Translations under genes and position numbers: made by a program | The notes under the pieces: generated by a model | The model's database searches: none | What the model saw: the letters and a program-made list of their open reading frames with translations, nothing else | What the model was told of the DNA's origin: nothing | In this document: piece after piece, positions 1-9,164 of the stretch | How positions within the stretch are numbered: position 1 is the stretch's first letter | How the letters are laid out: each line of letters starts with the position of its first letter | Assembly (NCBI RefSeq): GCF_000956405.1 | Contig: NZ_JYIV01000029.1 | Location: forward strand, 1-64,000 | Direction of reading: 5' to 3' | Source: Microbacterium oxydans | GTDB lineage: Bacteria; Actinomycetota; Actinomycetes; Actinomycetales; Microbacteriaceae | Length of the DNA: 64,000 nucleotides

Positions 1-1326
1 TATAAGGGACTCCCCGGACCCCCCTCCGTGCCGATGCCCCGCAAGGCGCCGACACCGGCTGCCGTCGCGCCTGCCGCATCGGTGCCCGCTGCGTCTTCGA
101 CGTCAGCTGAATGGGGGCGAGTCTCCGAGGACGGAACCGTCGAGGTCAAGGAAGGCGACGCCTGGCGCGTCGTCGGCCAGTATCCCGACGGCACGCCGGA
201 CGAGGCCCTCGCCTACTTCGTCCGCAAGTTCGACGACATCGCCTTCAAGGTGCACGCCCTCGAGCAGCGCCACCAGGCAGGCGGCGCCTCGGCGACCGAT
301 CTCGCGAAGCAGGCAGGGCACCTGATCGATGAAGCGACCGATGCTGCGGCGGTCGGCGACCTGGTCGGCCTGCGCGATCGACTCGACGCACTGACCTCGT
401 CCCTCTCGGAGGCGACGGAGCAGGAGGCGAAGCAGGCCAAGGAGCTCGTCGACAAGGCGATCGCAGAACGGACCGTTCTCGTCGAGCGGGCTGAGGCCAT
501 CGCCGCACGCGACCTCAGCAAGGTGCAGTGGAAGCAGGTCACGGCCGAACTCGGAGAGCTGTTCGACGCCTGGCAGGCCCAGCAGCAGAACGGCCCCCGC
601 CTGTCGAAGGGCATCTCCCAGCAGCTGTGGAAGCGTTTCCGCGACGCGCGTGCCATCGTGGACAAGCAGCGCCGTGCTTTCTACTCTGAGCTCGACGACG
701 CCCACAAGGTCGCTCGCGATGCGAAGACCCGTCTGGTCGAGCGCGCGGAGGCTCTCGCTCCGCGCGGCACGGACGGCATTCCCGCCTACCGGAACCTGCT
801 CGACGAGTGGAAGGCTTCGGGTCGTGCCGGCCGTAAGGCCGATGACGCTCTCTGGGCGCGCTTCAAGGCAGCCGGCGACGCGCTCTACGCCGCTCGCGCC
901 GAGCAGGCCGCTGCGGAGGAAGCGGATTCCGCGCCGAAGATCGAGGCACGCGAAGCACTCCTCGAAGAGGCGAAGGCTGTCGCGGACGAGCCCAACATCA
1001 AGCGAGCTCGTGCGCTTCTCACCCGCATCCAGCGACAGTGGGATGAGATCGGACGCATCTTCCCCCGGGACAAGGAACGCGCTCTCGATGACAAGCTCCG
1101 TGCGATCGAGCAGGGGCTCAAGGGCCGCGAAGACGTCGACTGGAAGAAGAACAACCCCGAGACCAAGGCACGCGCGAACGACATGAGCTCGCAGCTGCTC
1201 GAGGCCATCGAGAAGCTCGAGGCCGAGGTCGCTGCGGCGGAGAAGTCCGGCGACAAGAAGGCCGCCAAGGCCGCTGCGGATGCTCTCGAGGCACGCCGCG
1301 CCTGGCTGAGCGCGCTCGGCGGCTGA
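1..1326 (+). CDS. DUF349 domain-containing protein (5' end uncertain)
   Basis: The reading frame is open to the left edge, so the true start may lie outside the window; GTG 28 and ATG 34 are the first possible starts inside it, and neither has a well-spaced ribosome binding site. The protein starts with an Ala/Pro-rich low-complexity segment, followed by a short conserved block (WGRVSEDGTVEV, then the VVGQYPDG and ALAYFVRKFDD motifs) typical of the actinobacterial form. After that come about three charged helical DUF349 repeats (rough residues 150-380), each with an aromatic-rich turn such as W...LW.RF, and a coiled-coil Lys/Glu/Ala tail. DUF349 proteins have no firmly assigned biochemical role in actinobacteria. 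The family assignment is confident; the function is not known. Confidence 0.85.
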   Translation, partial: YKGLPGPPSVPMPRKAPTPAAVAPAASVPAASSTSAEWGRVSEDGTVEVKEGDAWRVVGQYPDGTPDEALAYFVRKFDDIAFKVHALEQRHQAGGASATDLAKQAGHLIDEATDAAAVGDLVGLRDRLDALTSSLSEATEQEAKQAKELVDKAIAERTVLVERAEAIAARDLSKVQWKQVTAELGELFDAWQAQQQNGPRLSKGISQQLWKRFRDARAIVDKQRRAFYSELDDAHKVARDAKTRLVERAEALAPRGTDGIPAYRNLLDEWKASGRAGRKADDALWARFKAAGDALYAARAEQAAAEEADSAPKIEAREALLEEAKAVADEPNIKRARALLTRIQRQWDEIGRIFPRDKERALDDKLRAIEQGLKGREDVDWKKNNPETKARANDMSSQLLEAIEKLEAEVAAAEKSGDKKAAKAAADALEARRAWLSALGG

Positions 1327-1362
1327 CCCGTTCTCCACAGGTCCGCACGATCACGGTAGAGG

Positions 1363-1399
1363 CGGGGTGCACTGCGTCAGACTGACGTGGTGCACCCCG
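1363..1399. promoter_or_regulatory. Near-perfect inverted repeat after the DUF349 gene, covering the next start codon
   Basis: The outer arms CGGGGTGCAC (1363-1372) and GTGCACCCCG (1390-1399) pair perfectly. Inside them CGTCAG and CTGACG also pair, separated from the outer arms only by two wobble positions. It lies about 37 nt after the DUF349 stop, so it can act as a terminator hairpin, but the right arm also contains the GTG start (1387) of the following AbiEi-like gene. It could therefore be an operator or a start-occluding hairpin instead. No T-tract follows. The repeat is directly visible; its role is inferred. Confidence 0.6.
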
Positions 1400-1941
1400 T
1401 CTTCCTGTATCTCCCCGGCGTGCGGCTGAGCCTCGCCGAGCTGAGTGCGGCGCGCATCGACGGACACGTGGTCGAGGTCGGAGATGCGTATGTTCCGGCG
1501 GACCTGCCGGAGGGTGCCCATGTCAGAGCGAGCACCGTCGCCTCCCTGGTGCAGGCGGGCACGGCGGCGTCAGGGCCGACAGCGGCATGGATCCACGGAG
1601 CCGGAGATGCTCCCCCGAACGTGCATCATGTGCGACGATGCGTGGAACGGCGGATCCGCGCGGCCACCAGCTCTCGACTCGTCTTCCACGATACGGTCGT
1701 CCCCGCATCCGACCTCGGGCTGATCGGCGGGGTTCCGGTGACCACTCCCGTCCGGACGATGCTCGACCTCGCCACCGCCGTGCACCGTGATCCGCGCGTG
1801 CTGACCTGGATGGACCGGCTCGCGCTCGTGTTCCCCGATGCTTCGGAAGCCGCGGCGGACAGCCTGCGCCGCATGAGCCGGGTTCCCGGAAGCCGTGCCG
1901 GACGGGCCGTATTGGACAGACTCTCCGTCAAGAAGAGGTGA
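1387..1941 (+). CDS. AbiEi antitoxin-like protein, orphan
   Basis: 184 residues from GTG 1387; GTG 1420 is a possible later start. The segment AAWIHGAGDAPP, followed by an HH-V-R-patch, a FHDT.V..SD-like strand and GGVPVTTPVRTMLDL, matches the actinobacterial group annotated as type IV toxin-antitoxin AbiEi-family or AbiEi C-terminal-like proteins. In true AbiE systems AbiEi is a DNA-binding antitoxin encoded beside the nucleotidyltransferase toxin AbiEii. No AbiEii-like gene is present here: the neighbours are a DUF349 gene and relA. The gene converges with relA and overlaps its 3' end by 14 nt. The family call is moderate and the biological role unknown; the nucleotide palindrome over the start could mediate autoregulation. 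Confidence 0.6.
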   Translation: MVHPVFLYLPGVRLSLAELSAARIDGHVVEVGDAYVPADLPEGAHVRASTVASLVQAGTAASGPTAAWIHGAGDAPPNVHHVRRCVERRIRAATSSRLVFHDTVVPASDLGLIGGVPVTTPVRTMLDLATAVHRDPRVLTWMDRLALVFPDASEAAADSLRRMSRVPGSRAGRAVLDRLSVKKR

Positions 1942-4180
1942 CGCGGTAGACGTCGTACACCGCGTCGATCCTGCGCACCGCGTTGAGCACCCGGTCGAGA
2001 TGCACGGCGTCACCCATCTCGAAGACGAACCGACTCAGAGCCAGTCGCTCATCCGTCGTGGTGACCGTCGCCGAGAGGATGTTGACATGGTGCTCGCTCA
2101 GCACGCGGGTGACATCCGAGAGGAGCCCGGAGCGATCGAGCGCCTCGACCTGGATCTGCACCCGGAAGACGCTCTTGGTGGTCGGCGCCCAGGACACGTC
2201 GACGAAGCGATCCTGTTCCGCGCCCAGCGCCTTCACGTTCACGCAGTCCGCACGGTGCACCGAGACGCCGCTGCCACGGGTCACGAAACCGACGATCTGG
2301 TCGCCGGGAACGGGTGTGCAGCACTTCGCGAGCTTGACGAGGATGTCGTTGGCGCCGCGCACCAGCACGCCGGAGTCGCCCGATCGCGGCTCGCGGGTCT
2401 GAACGCTGCCGGGAAGATCGATCGCGCCCGTCGCCGGGTCGTTCGCCGCGACCAGTGCCGTGACCTTCTCGAGCACGGACTGGGTCGAGACGTGTCCCTC
2501 ACCGACGGCAGCGTAGAGCGCTGAGACGTCTTCGTAGTGCATGCCCCGAGCCACCTCGGTGAACGAGTCATGGCTCATGAGGCGCTGCAGGGGCAGGTTC
2601 TGCCGGCGCATCGCCCTCGCGATGGCCTCCTTGCCCTGCTCGATCGCCTCCTCGCGGCGCTCCTTCGTGAACCAGCCGCGGATCTTGTTGCGGGCGCGCG
2701 TGCTCGCGACGAAGCCGAGCCAGTCCTGGCTGGGACCGGCGTCGGGGTTCTTCGACGTGAAGACCTCGACGACATCACCGCTCTTGAGCTCGGACTCGAG
2801 CGGCACCAGGCGACCGTTGACCTTGGCCCCCATGGTGCGGTGGCCGATCTCGGTGTGCACGGCGTAGGCGAAGTCGACCGGGGTCGCACCGGAGGGAAGC
2901 CCGATGACTCGCCCCTTCGGCGTGAACACGTAGACCTCTTTGGCTCCGATCTCGAACCGGAGCGACTCGAGGAACTCCCCGGGATCGGCGGTCTCGGCCT
3001 GCCAGTCGGAGATGTGCGCGAGCCACGCCATGTCGGTGTCGGAGGCGCGGACCTCGGTCTTGCCGCCGCCGTTCATCCGCTCTTTGTACATCCAGTGCGC
3101 AGCAACGCCGTACTCGGCCTGCTGGTGCATCTCGTGCGTGCGGATCTGGATCTCGACCGTGCGGCCGGAGGGGCCGATCACCGTGGTGTGCAGCGACTGG
3201 TAGAGATTGAACTTCGGAGTAGCGATGTAGTCCTTGAAGCGACCAGGCAGAGGCGTCCAGCGTGCGTGGATGGCGCCGAGCACCGCGTAGCAATCACGTA
3301 CCGAGGCCACCAGCACTCGGATGCCGATCAGATCGTAGATATCGTCGAACTCACGTCCCCTGATGACCATCTTCTGGTACACCGAGTAGAGCTGCTTCGG
3401 GCGCCCGACGACCTTGCCGCGGATCCGGAGGTCGCGCAGGTCTTCATCGATCTCCTCGACGACCTGGTTCAGGTACTTCTCGCGCTGCGGTGTGCGCTGC
3501 GCGATCAGGCTGTGGATCTCGTTGTAGATCTTGGGGTGCAGGACGGCGAAGGACAGATCCTCGAGCTCCGACTTGATCGCCTGGATTCCGAGGCGGTTGG
3601 CCAGAGGAGCGTAGATCTCGAGGGTCTCCTTGGCCTTCTTCGCCGCCTTCTCCGGCGGGACGAAGCCCCAGGTCCGCGCGTTGTGGAGCCGGTCTGCGAG
3701 CTTGATCAGCAGCACCCGGATGTCCTTGGACATCGCCACGATCATCTTGCGGACCGTCTCGGCCTGCGCGCTCTCGCCGTACTTCACCTTGTCGAGCTTC
3801 GTCACACCGTCGACGAGCATGGCGACCTCATCACCGAACTCGGCGGTGAGGTCGGTCAGCGCGTAACCAGTGTCCTCGACGGTATCGTGCAGCAGCGCAG
3901 CGGCGATCGCCCGTGGTCCCAGCCCGAGCTCCGCCAGGATCTGAGCGACCGCGAGCGGGTGGGTGATATAGGGCTCGCCGCTCTGGCGCTTCTGTCCCTC
4001 GTGCTTCTCCTTCGCGACCGCGTAGGCCCTCTCGATCACCGAGAAGTCGCCCTTGGGGTGGTTGGCCCGGACGGTGCGGATCAGGTTGTCGAGGTCGTTG
4101 ATCCTCGACGCGCGGGAGAAGATGCGGGGAACCAGCCGTCGCAGACTAGAGCCCTGCGATGACGTCTGCGGTTCCGCCAT
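1928..4180 (-). CDS. relA: Bifunctional (p)ppGpp synthetase/hydrolase, RelA/SpoT family
   Basis: Long RSH protein (750 residues) that makes and degrades the alarmone (p)ppGpp in the stringent response. The order is classical: an HD hydrolase domain with His 74 in YITHPLAV, His-Asp 98-99 and Glu-Asp 102-103 in LLHDTVEDTG, and D163 in LADRLHNAR; a synthetase domain at about residues 250-365 with VEIQIRT and a conserved EYGVAAHW end; a TGS domain around 415-475 (VYVFTPKG...LPSGATPVDFAYAVH); a helical/zinc-finger region with the Cys pair KCCTPVPGDQIVG; and a C-terminal ACT domain. Because the HD motif is intact, it is expected to be bifunctional as in most actinobacteria. ATG 4180 is preceded by AGGAGG. 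It lies 66 nt downstream of secF in the same direction, as in other actinobacteria. Confidence 0.97.
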   Translation of the reverse strand: MAEPQTSSQGSSLRRLVPRIFSRASRINDLDNLIRTVRANHPKGDFSVIERAYAVAKEKHEGQKRQSGEPYITHPLAVAQILAELGLGPRAIAAALLHDTVEDTGYALTDLTAEFGDEVAMLVDGVTKLDKVKYGESAQAETVRKMIVAMSKDIRVLLIKLADRLHNARTWGFVPPEKAAKKAKETLEIYAPLANRLGIQAIKSELEDLSFAVLHPKIYNEIHSLIAQRTPQREKYLNQVVEEIDEDLRDLRIRGKVVGRPKQLYSVYQKMVIRGREFDDIYDLIGIRVLVASVRDCYAVLGAIHARWTPLPGRFKDYIATPKFNLYQSLHTTVIGPSGRTVEIQIRTHEMHQQAEYGVAAHWMYKERMNGGGKTEVRASDTDMAWLAHISDWQAETADPGEFLESLRFEIGAKEVYVFTPKGRVIGLPSGATPVDFAYAVHTEIGHRTMGAKVNGRLVPLESELKSGDVVEVFTSKNPDAGPSQDWLGFVASTRARNKIRGWFTKERREEAIEQGKEAIARAMRRQNLPLQRLMSHDSFTEVARGMHYEDVSALYAAVGEGHVSTQSVLEKVTALVAANDPATGAIDLPGSVQTREPRSGDSGVLVRGANDILVKLAKCCTPVPGDQIVGFVTRGSGVSVHRADCVNVKALGAEQDRFVDVSWAPTTKSVFRVQIQVEALDRSGLLSDVTRVLSEHHVNILSATVTTTDERLALSRFVFEMGDAVHLDRVLNAVRRIDAVYDVYRVTSS

Positions 4181-4246
4181 CTACTCACCTCCTGATCGAT
4201 CAATCCTACGCGCGCTGTACGGGGTGGGCCCCGCTGAGGAAGCCGA

Positions 4247-5236
4247 TCAGACCTCGACGGCTGCCCTGCTGCGAGCCTCGCGGATGCGGGCATCGCGGGC
4301 CTTCAGCTGCGGCTCGTTCTCGCGGAACAGCGAGTAGAGCGGAGCAGCGACGAAGAGCGTCGAATAGGTGGCCACGAGGATGCCGACGAAGATCGACAGC
4401 GAGATGTCGGTGAGCGACTCGGCGCCGAGCCAGAAGGCGCCGATGAAGAGCACCGCGCCCACAGGCAGAGCTGCCACGACGGACGTGTTGATCGAACGGA
4501 CCAGCGTCTGGTTCACCGCGAGGTTCACGGACTCCCCGAACAACCGGGCAGACTTCTCTCCGTCTTCCGACGTGTTCTCTCGGACCTTGTCGAACACGAC
4601 CGTGGTGTCGTACAGCGAGTACGCGAGGATCGTGAGGAATCCGATCACCGCAGCCGGGGAGATCTCGAAACCGGCCAGCGCGTACACGCCGACGGTGATC
4701 ACGAGCACGTCGAGCAGACCGATGATGGCTGCGGCCGACATCTTCCACGTGCGGAAGTAGATCGCCAGGATCAGGAAGGTCAGCGCCAGGAAGATCGCGA
4801 GACCCCACAGCGACTGCTTGGTGACGTTCTCACCCCATGCGGGTCCGATGAACGACGACGTCACATCGGCAGGATCGACGCCGTAGGCCTTCGCGAGCGC
4901 CTCGCCGACCTGCTGGGTCTCGGCGGCGCTCATCTGGTCGGTCTGGACGCGCACGTCCTTGCCGCTGACGACGACGACCTTGGTCGCCGCGCCCGGCACG
5001 ACCGACTGCACAGCCGTGGTCGCGGTCTCCTGGTCGAGGCTGTCGGGCGCCTGCACGGTGAACTGCGACCCGCCCGTGAACTCGATCGAGAACTGGATCG
5101 GACGCACCAGCGGCACCAGTGCCGAACCGACGACGAGAATGATCGCGATGATGAACCACAGACGGCGCTTGCCGACGAACGGGAAGGAGGTCTTTCCCGA
5201 GTAGAGGTTGTTGCCGAACTCATTCATGGAAGGCAT
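4247..5236 (-). CDS. secF: Protein translocase subunit SecF
   Basis: 329 residues, an RND-type membrane subunit that works with SecD to drive proton-motive-force-dependent late steps of Sec export. One N-terminal membrane helix (FIIAIILVVGSALVPL) is followed by the SecF signature IEFTGGSQFTVQ, a periplasmic-side loop, and a cluster of five helices containing LTILAYSLYDTTVVFDKVREN and the NQTLVRSINTS motif. The C-terminus is charged and cytoplasmic. Its ATG overlaps the secD stop by one base, indicating translational coupling; ATG 5227 (MNEFGNN) is an alternative start. The family assignment is not in doubt. Confidence 0.97.
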   Translation of the reverse strand: MPSMNEFGNNLYSGKTSFPFVGKRRLWFIIAIILVVGSALVPLVRPIQFSIEFTGGSQFTVQAPDSLDQETATTAVQSVVPGAATKVVVVSGKDVRVQTDQMSAAETQQVGEALAKAYGVDPADVTSSFIGPAWGENVTKQSLWGLAIFLALTFLILAIYFRTWKMSAAAIIGLLDVLVITVGVYALAGFEISPAAVIGFLTILAYSLYDTTVVFDKVRENTSEDGEKSARLFGESVNLAVNQTLVRSINTSVVAALPVGAVLFIGAFWLGAESLTDISLSIFVGILVATYSTLFVAAPLYSLFRENEPQLKARDARIREARSRAAVEV

Positions 5237-6984
5237 CAGGCGTCTCCCTCACTTCCGGCTTTGGTGGTTTTCTCGCCCGCGAGGGCCTCGGCGCGCTTGC
5301 GTTCGGCGATCGTCTGTCTGCGATCGGCCTCTCCCCGGGACCGGGCGTTCTTCGCACCGCGTCCCGCCGACGCCGTGGCGACCTCTCGGAACTGCGAGCG
5401 ACTGCGGTAGACGGCGCCGAGGGCCTCGGGGTCGAGCCCGGAGAGCTTGTGGCCGCCCCCGAAGAACCGGGTGCGCGCGAGCAGTTGCATCACCGGGTGG
5501 GTGAAGATCACGAAGATGAACACGTCGATGAGCGTCGTGAGTCCGAGCGTGAAGGCGAAGCCCTTCACCGTGGCATCGGCCAGGATGTAGAGCACGACTG
5601 CTGCGAGGATGTTGATCGACTTGGAGATGTAGATCGTGCGCTTCGCTCGGCCCCAGCCGTCTTCGACTGCAGCGGTGATCGACTTTCCGTCGCGGAGCTC
5701 GTCTCGTATTCGCTCGAAGTACACGATGAACGAGTCGGCCGTGAATCCGATGGACACGATGAGACCGGCGACACCGGCCAGCGAGAGGCGGAAGCCGATG
5801 CGCCACGCCAGGATGCAGATGACGATGTAGGTCAGGATCGCCATCACCGCGATCGACGCGATGATCACCGACCCGAGCGCTCGATAGACGATCAGGGAGT
5901 AGATCGCCACCAGCGCGAGACCGATGAGGCCCGCGATCAGACCGATCTGCAGCTGCTGCGTGCCGAGGGTGGCCGAGATGGTGTCGGAGCTCTGCACCGT
6001 GAAGCTGAGCGGGAGGGCACCGAACTTGAGCTGGTCGGCGAGAGTGGTCGCAGACTCCTGCGTGAAGCTTCCGGAGATGCTGGGGCGACCATCGAGGATC
6101 TGCCCGTTCATCCGCGGAGCGCTGATCACGTTCCCGTCCAGCACGAAGGCGAACTGGTCCCTCGGCGTGAGCCCGTCGATGCGGTTCTGGTTCAGGCGGG
6201 TGCTGACCTTGCCGAACGCATCGGCCCCGTCGCCGTTCATCGTCAGCTGGACGAGCCAGGCACCCGACTTCGGGTCACGGCCCGCCGAGGCGTCAGTGAT
6301 CGCCGTGCCGTCGAGCTCAGCCGGGCCGAGGATGTACTTCGCGGAGCCGTCGGCCGAGCAGGCGATGAGCGGCTGGTCCTTCGGCGCCTTCGCGGCGTCG
6401 TTGTCAGGGTTCGCGCAGTCGTAGGCCAGGAACTCCGCCTGGAGCTTGTCCGTGACCCAGGAGAGGTCGCTGGCGTCCGTCGGCGCGGCCGTCGGGGTCG
6501 AGTTCAGTCCCGGATCAGGACTCGGGTACGGCGTGGAGTTGCCGTCCTCGCCCACGAACTCGTTGGTCGCCGCTGTCGTGTAGAGCACCGGCCGGAACTC
6601 GAGCTGCGCACTGGACTGGATCCGCTCACGTGTCTGCGCGTCCGCCTCGCCCGGGATCTGGACGACGATGTTCTGTCCGCCCTCGGTCGTGATGTCGGCC
6701 TCGGCGACGCCGGATGCGTCGACACGCTGGCGGATGATCGCTGCGGCCTGGTCGAGCTGCTCGGAAGACGGAGCGGCTCCGTCCTCGGTCTCCGCGCTCA
6801 GGACGATCTGCGTTCCGCCCTGCAGGTCGAGAGCGAGCTCCGGCGACCACGAACTCGCAGCCTCTCCGTTGCTGTCCTTGAAGACGTACACGCCGAGCGC
6901 GTTGATGCCGAAGAGCACGCCCGTCACGAGGAGCAGGCCGAGAAGGACCCGCCAGGCGTGACGGACGGGAGAGGATGAAGCCAC
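5236..6984 (-). CDS. secD: Protein translocase subunit SecD
   Basis: 582 residues starting at GTG 6984. SecD forms the SecDF accessory complex of the SecYEG translocon. There is an N-terminal membrane anchor (VLLGLLLVTGVLFGINALGV), the SecD motif LALDLQGGTQIVL, a large extracytoplasmic domain with a Pro/Thr/Ser-rich insert typical of actinobacteria (around residues 170-185) and the VLDGNVISAPRMNG segment, then five membrane helices including VSIGFTADSFIVYFERIRDELR. The C-terminal basic cytoplasmic tail is long. It follows yajC by 55 nt and overlaps secF, forming a yajC-secD-secF operon. Confidence 0.97.
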   Translation of the reverse strand: MASSSPVRHAWRVLLGLLLVTGVLFGINALGVYVFKDSNGEAASSWSPELALDLQGGTQIVLSAETEDGAAPSSEQLDQAAAIIRQRVDASGVAEADITTEGGQNIVVQIPGEADAQTRERIQSSAQLEFRPVLYTTAATNEFVGEDGNSTPYPSPDPGLNSTPTAAPTDASDLSWVTDKLQAEFLAYDCANPDNDAAKAPKDQPLIACSADGSAKYILGPAELDGTAITDASAGRDPKSGAWLVQLTMNGDGADAFGKVSTRLNQNRIDGLTPRDQFAFVLDGNVISAPRMNGQILDGRPSISGSFTQESATTLADQLKFGALPLSFTVQSSDTISATLGTQQLQIGLIAGLIGLALVAIYSLIVYRALGSVIIASIAVMAILTYIVICILAWRIGFRLSLAGVAGLIVSIGFTADSFIVYFERIRDELRDGKSITAAVEDGWGRAKRTIYISKSINILAAVVLYILADATVKGFAFTLGLTTLIDVFIFVIFTHPVMQLLARTRFFGGGHKLSGLDPEALGAVYRSRSQFREVATASAGRGAKNARSRGEADRRQTIAERKRAEALAGEKTTKAGSEGDA

Positions 6985-7039
6985 GTGTGTTCAGCTTTCT
7001 GGAAGGACGGAGATCCGAGCGGCCGCGTCGGCCCCGGGC

Positions 7040-7444
7040 TTACTTGTCGTCGGCGTCGCGCTCGAGGCGAGCGCGGGTCTCCTCGGGAGTCTCGACGGCC
7101 GGAGCGGTCGACTCGTCGGCGACCTGCTCCGCGACGACCTCATCGCTCGGTGCGTCCACGACGACATCCTTGGGCTCGACCACACGGAGGATGGCCTGGC
7201 TGTGAACGTCGATGATGGTGCCGGGAGCGATCTCCACGAGCGCCGGCGTGTCGAGGTCTTCGGGGTCATACGCGACGATCGTCCCGTAGATGCCACCCTG
7301 CAGGAGCACCTTGGCGCCAGGAACGGTCTTGGTGGCCTTCTCCTCCTGCTCTGCCTTCATCTGCTTCGTGCGCTTGCGCGTGTTGAAGATCATGAAGACG
7401 AGGAGGACGGCGAGGAGGCCGAAGAGCAGGAATTCCATGGGCAT
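7040..7444 (-). CDS. yajC: Preprotein translocase subunit YajC
   Basis: 134-residue small membrane protein associated with SecDF. A single N-terminal helix (FLLFGLLAVLLVFMIFNTRKR) is followed by the YajC soluble segment KVLLQGGIYGTIVAYD and TIIDVHSQAILRVV, then an acidic low-complexity tail. ATG 7444 and ATG 7438 are both possible starts; an AGGCGCTT-type purine run precedes them. It is the first gene of the secretion operon and is separated from ruvB by a 72-nt gap that should hold the operon promoter. Confidence 0.93.
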   Translation of the reverse strand: MPMEFLLFGLLAVLLVFMIFNTRKRTKQMKAEQEEKATKTVPGAKVLLQGGIYGTIVAYDPEDLDTPALVEIAPGTIIDVHSQAILRVVEPKDVVVDAPSDEVVAEQVADESTAPAVETPEETRARLERDADDK

Positions 7445-7516
7445 GGGGGAAGCGCCTTTCTCAGGTGCACGCTCCAGCCTTTGGGCGCGCGAAGGTAACC
7501 GTGAAGTCTTCAGTGA

Positions 7517-8542
7517 TTATAGGTCATCCAACTTAAGCATCCCGTCCGGATGTGCGACGCCCAGATGCGTGTACGCCTCGGGCATCGCCACGCGGCCGCG
7601 GGGGGTCCGTCCGAGGAAGCCGATGCGCACGAGATAGGGCTCCACGACGCTCTCGACCGTCTCGGCCTCTTCGCCGACGGCGACAGCGAGCGTGCCGAGG
7701 CCGACCGGGCCGCCGCGGAAACGGCGCACGAGCGCATCGAGCACCGCACGGTCCAGACGATCGAGGCCGATCGGGTCGACGTCGTACAAATCCAACGCCG
7801 CGCGCACCTCGTGGATGGTGGCCACTCCCCCGGAATGCACCAGGGCGTAGTCGCGCACCCGGCGGAGCAGGCGGTTGGCGATGCGGGGTGTGCCGCGTGA
7901 ACGGCGTGCGATCTCCGCGAGCGAGTCGGTCGGGAGGTCCACGCCGAGCACGGCCGCAGATCGGGCGATCACCTGCTCCAACTCCGACTCCTCGTAGAAC
8001 TCGAGGTGACCGGTGAACCCGAAGCGGTCGCGGAGCGGGTTGGGAAGCAGCCCGGAGCGCGTCGTCGCACCCACGAGGGTGAACGGCGAGAGCTCGAGCG
8101 GGATGCTCGTGGCCCCTGCACCCTTCCCGACCATGATGTCGATGCGGTAGTCCTCCATCGCGAGGTACAGCATCTCCTCGGCGGAGCGCGCCATGCGGTG
8201 GATCTCATCGATGAAGAGCACCTCACCGGGGACCAGGCTCGACAGCAGTGCGGCCAGATCACCGGCGTGTTGGATCGCCGGTCCACTCGACAGCCGCAGC
8301 GGACGTTCACTCTCGTGCGCGACGATCATGGCGAGCGTCGTCTTCCCCAGACCCGGCGGTCCCGCCAGCAGGATGTGATCCGCCGGACGGCTCTGGATGC
8401 GGGCGGCCTCGAGCAGCAGCTGCAGCTGGCCGCGGACCTTCTGCTGTCCGACGAACTCCCCGAGGCTCGTCGGACGCAGGGCGCCTTCGATGGCGAGTTC
8501 GGTCTCGTCGGAGGGCTCGCTGGCATCGAGGGGATCAGACAC
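7517..8542 (-). CDS. ruvB: Holliday junction branch migration DNA helicase RuvB
   Basis: 341 residues, the AAA+ motor that pulls DNA through the RuvA-bound Holliday junction. Walker A is GPPGLGKTT, Walker B is FIDEIHR, sensor I is GATTRSG, and the arginine-rich sensor II/winged-helix boundary is [17 protein letters not shown]. The C-terminal winged helix ends [15 protein letters not shown]. The GTG at 8542 (VSDPLDASE) is chosen because the family starts here; a longer in-frame extension to 8611 lies inside ruvA and is not RuvB-like. The start overlaps the ruvA stop by 8 nt, so the two are probably translationally coupled. Confidence 0.97.
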   Translation of the reverse strand: MSDPLDASEPSDETELAIEGALRPTSLGEFVGQQKVRGQLQLLLEAARIQSRPADHILLAGPPGLGKTTLAMIVAHESERPLRLSSGPAIQHAGDLAALLSSLVPGEVLFIDEIHRMARSAEEMLYLAMEDYRIDIMVGKGAGATSIPLELSPFTLVGATTRSGLLPNPLRDRFGFTGHLEFYEESELEQVIARSAAVLGVDLPTDSLAEIARRSRGTPRIANRLLRRVRDYALVHSGGVATIHEVRAALDLYDVDPIGLDRLDRAVLDALVRRFRGGPVGLGTLAVAVGEEAETVESVVEPYLVRIGFLGRTPRGRVAMPEAYTHLGVAHPDGMLKLDDL

Positions 8543-9155
8543 GGGCCTGGCCTCCCTGCGCAGGGCCCAGGAGGGCGAGGGTGCGGCGCAGCAGCGATGC
8601 GACGGAGGCACTCTCCGCCTCGCTGGCCTCGGCAGCTGTCTGGGCGGCGGCGTCTGCGGCGACCTTCTCCGACCACCCGAGGCCGACCAGCGCCGCTGCG
8701 ACCTGCGTCACGACGTCGGTGCCGCCTGGCGCAGTCGCCTTGGCGGGGGCCGCGAAGGCCTGCACCTTCCCAGCGAGCTGCAGCACGATGAGCTTCGCGG
8801 TCTTGGGGCCGATGCCGGACACACGCCGGAAGGGAGCGTCGTCCTCCGCAGTGACTGCTTCGGCGATCTGGTCGCCCGTGAGGTGCGAGAGCACGCCGAG
8901 AGCCGACTTCGGACCGACGCCGGTCACGCTGATCAGCAGTCCGAAGATCTCGAGCTCACCGCGGTCGGCGAAGCCGAACAAGGACAACGAGTCCTCACGG
9001 ACGATGAGGCTGGTGTGCAGCAGGAGCTTCTCGCCCACCACCGCCGTATGCGCGACGTCAGCGGGGACCGCGACGGCGAATCCGACCCCGCCCACATCGA
9101 TGACGACCTGATCGGATGCCGCATGCAGGACGACACCGTGCAGAGAGGAGATCAT
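8535..9155 (-). CDS. ruvA: Holliday junction branch migration protein RuvA
   Basis: 206 residues. RuvA tetramers bind four-way junctions and load RuvB. The N-terminal OB domain begins [10 protein letters not shown] and contains the VGGVGF strand; the helix-hairpin-helix DNA-binding segments are [14 protein letters not shown] and [19 protein letters not shown]; a flexible linker leads to the C-terminal RuvB-binding three-helix domain ([19 protein letters not shown]). It lies only 9 nt downstream of ruvC, and a LexA-like palindrome sits 22 nt upstream of its start, so ruvAB may have a damage-inducible start inside the ruvC 3' end. Confidence 0.96.
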   Translation of the reverse strand: MISSLHGVVLHAASDQVVIDVGGVGFAVAVPADVAHTAVVGEKLLLHTSLIVREDSLSLFGFADRGELEIFGLLISVTGVGPKSALGVLSHLTGDQIAEAVTAEDDAPFRRVSGIGPKTAKLIVLQLAGKVQAFAAPAKATAPGGTDVVTQVAAALVGLGWSEKVAADAAAQTAAEASEAESASVASLLRRTLALLGPAQGGQARV

Positions 9156-9164
9156 CCCCTCAGC

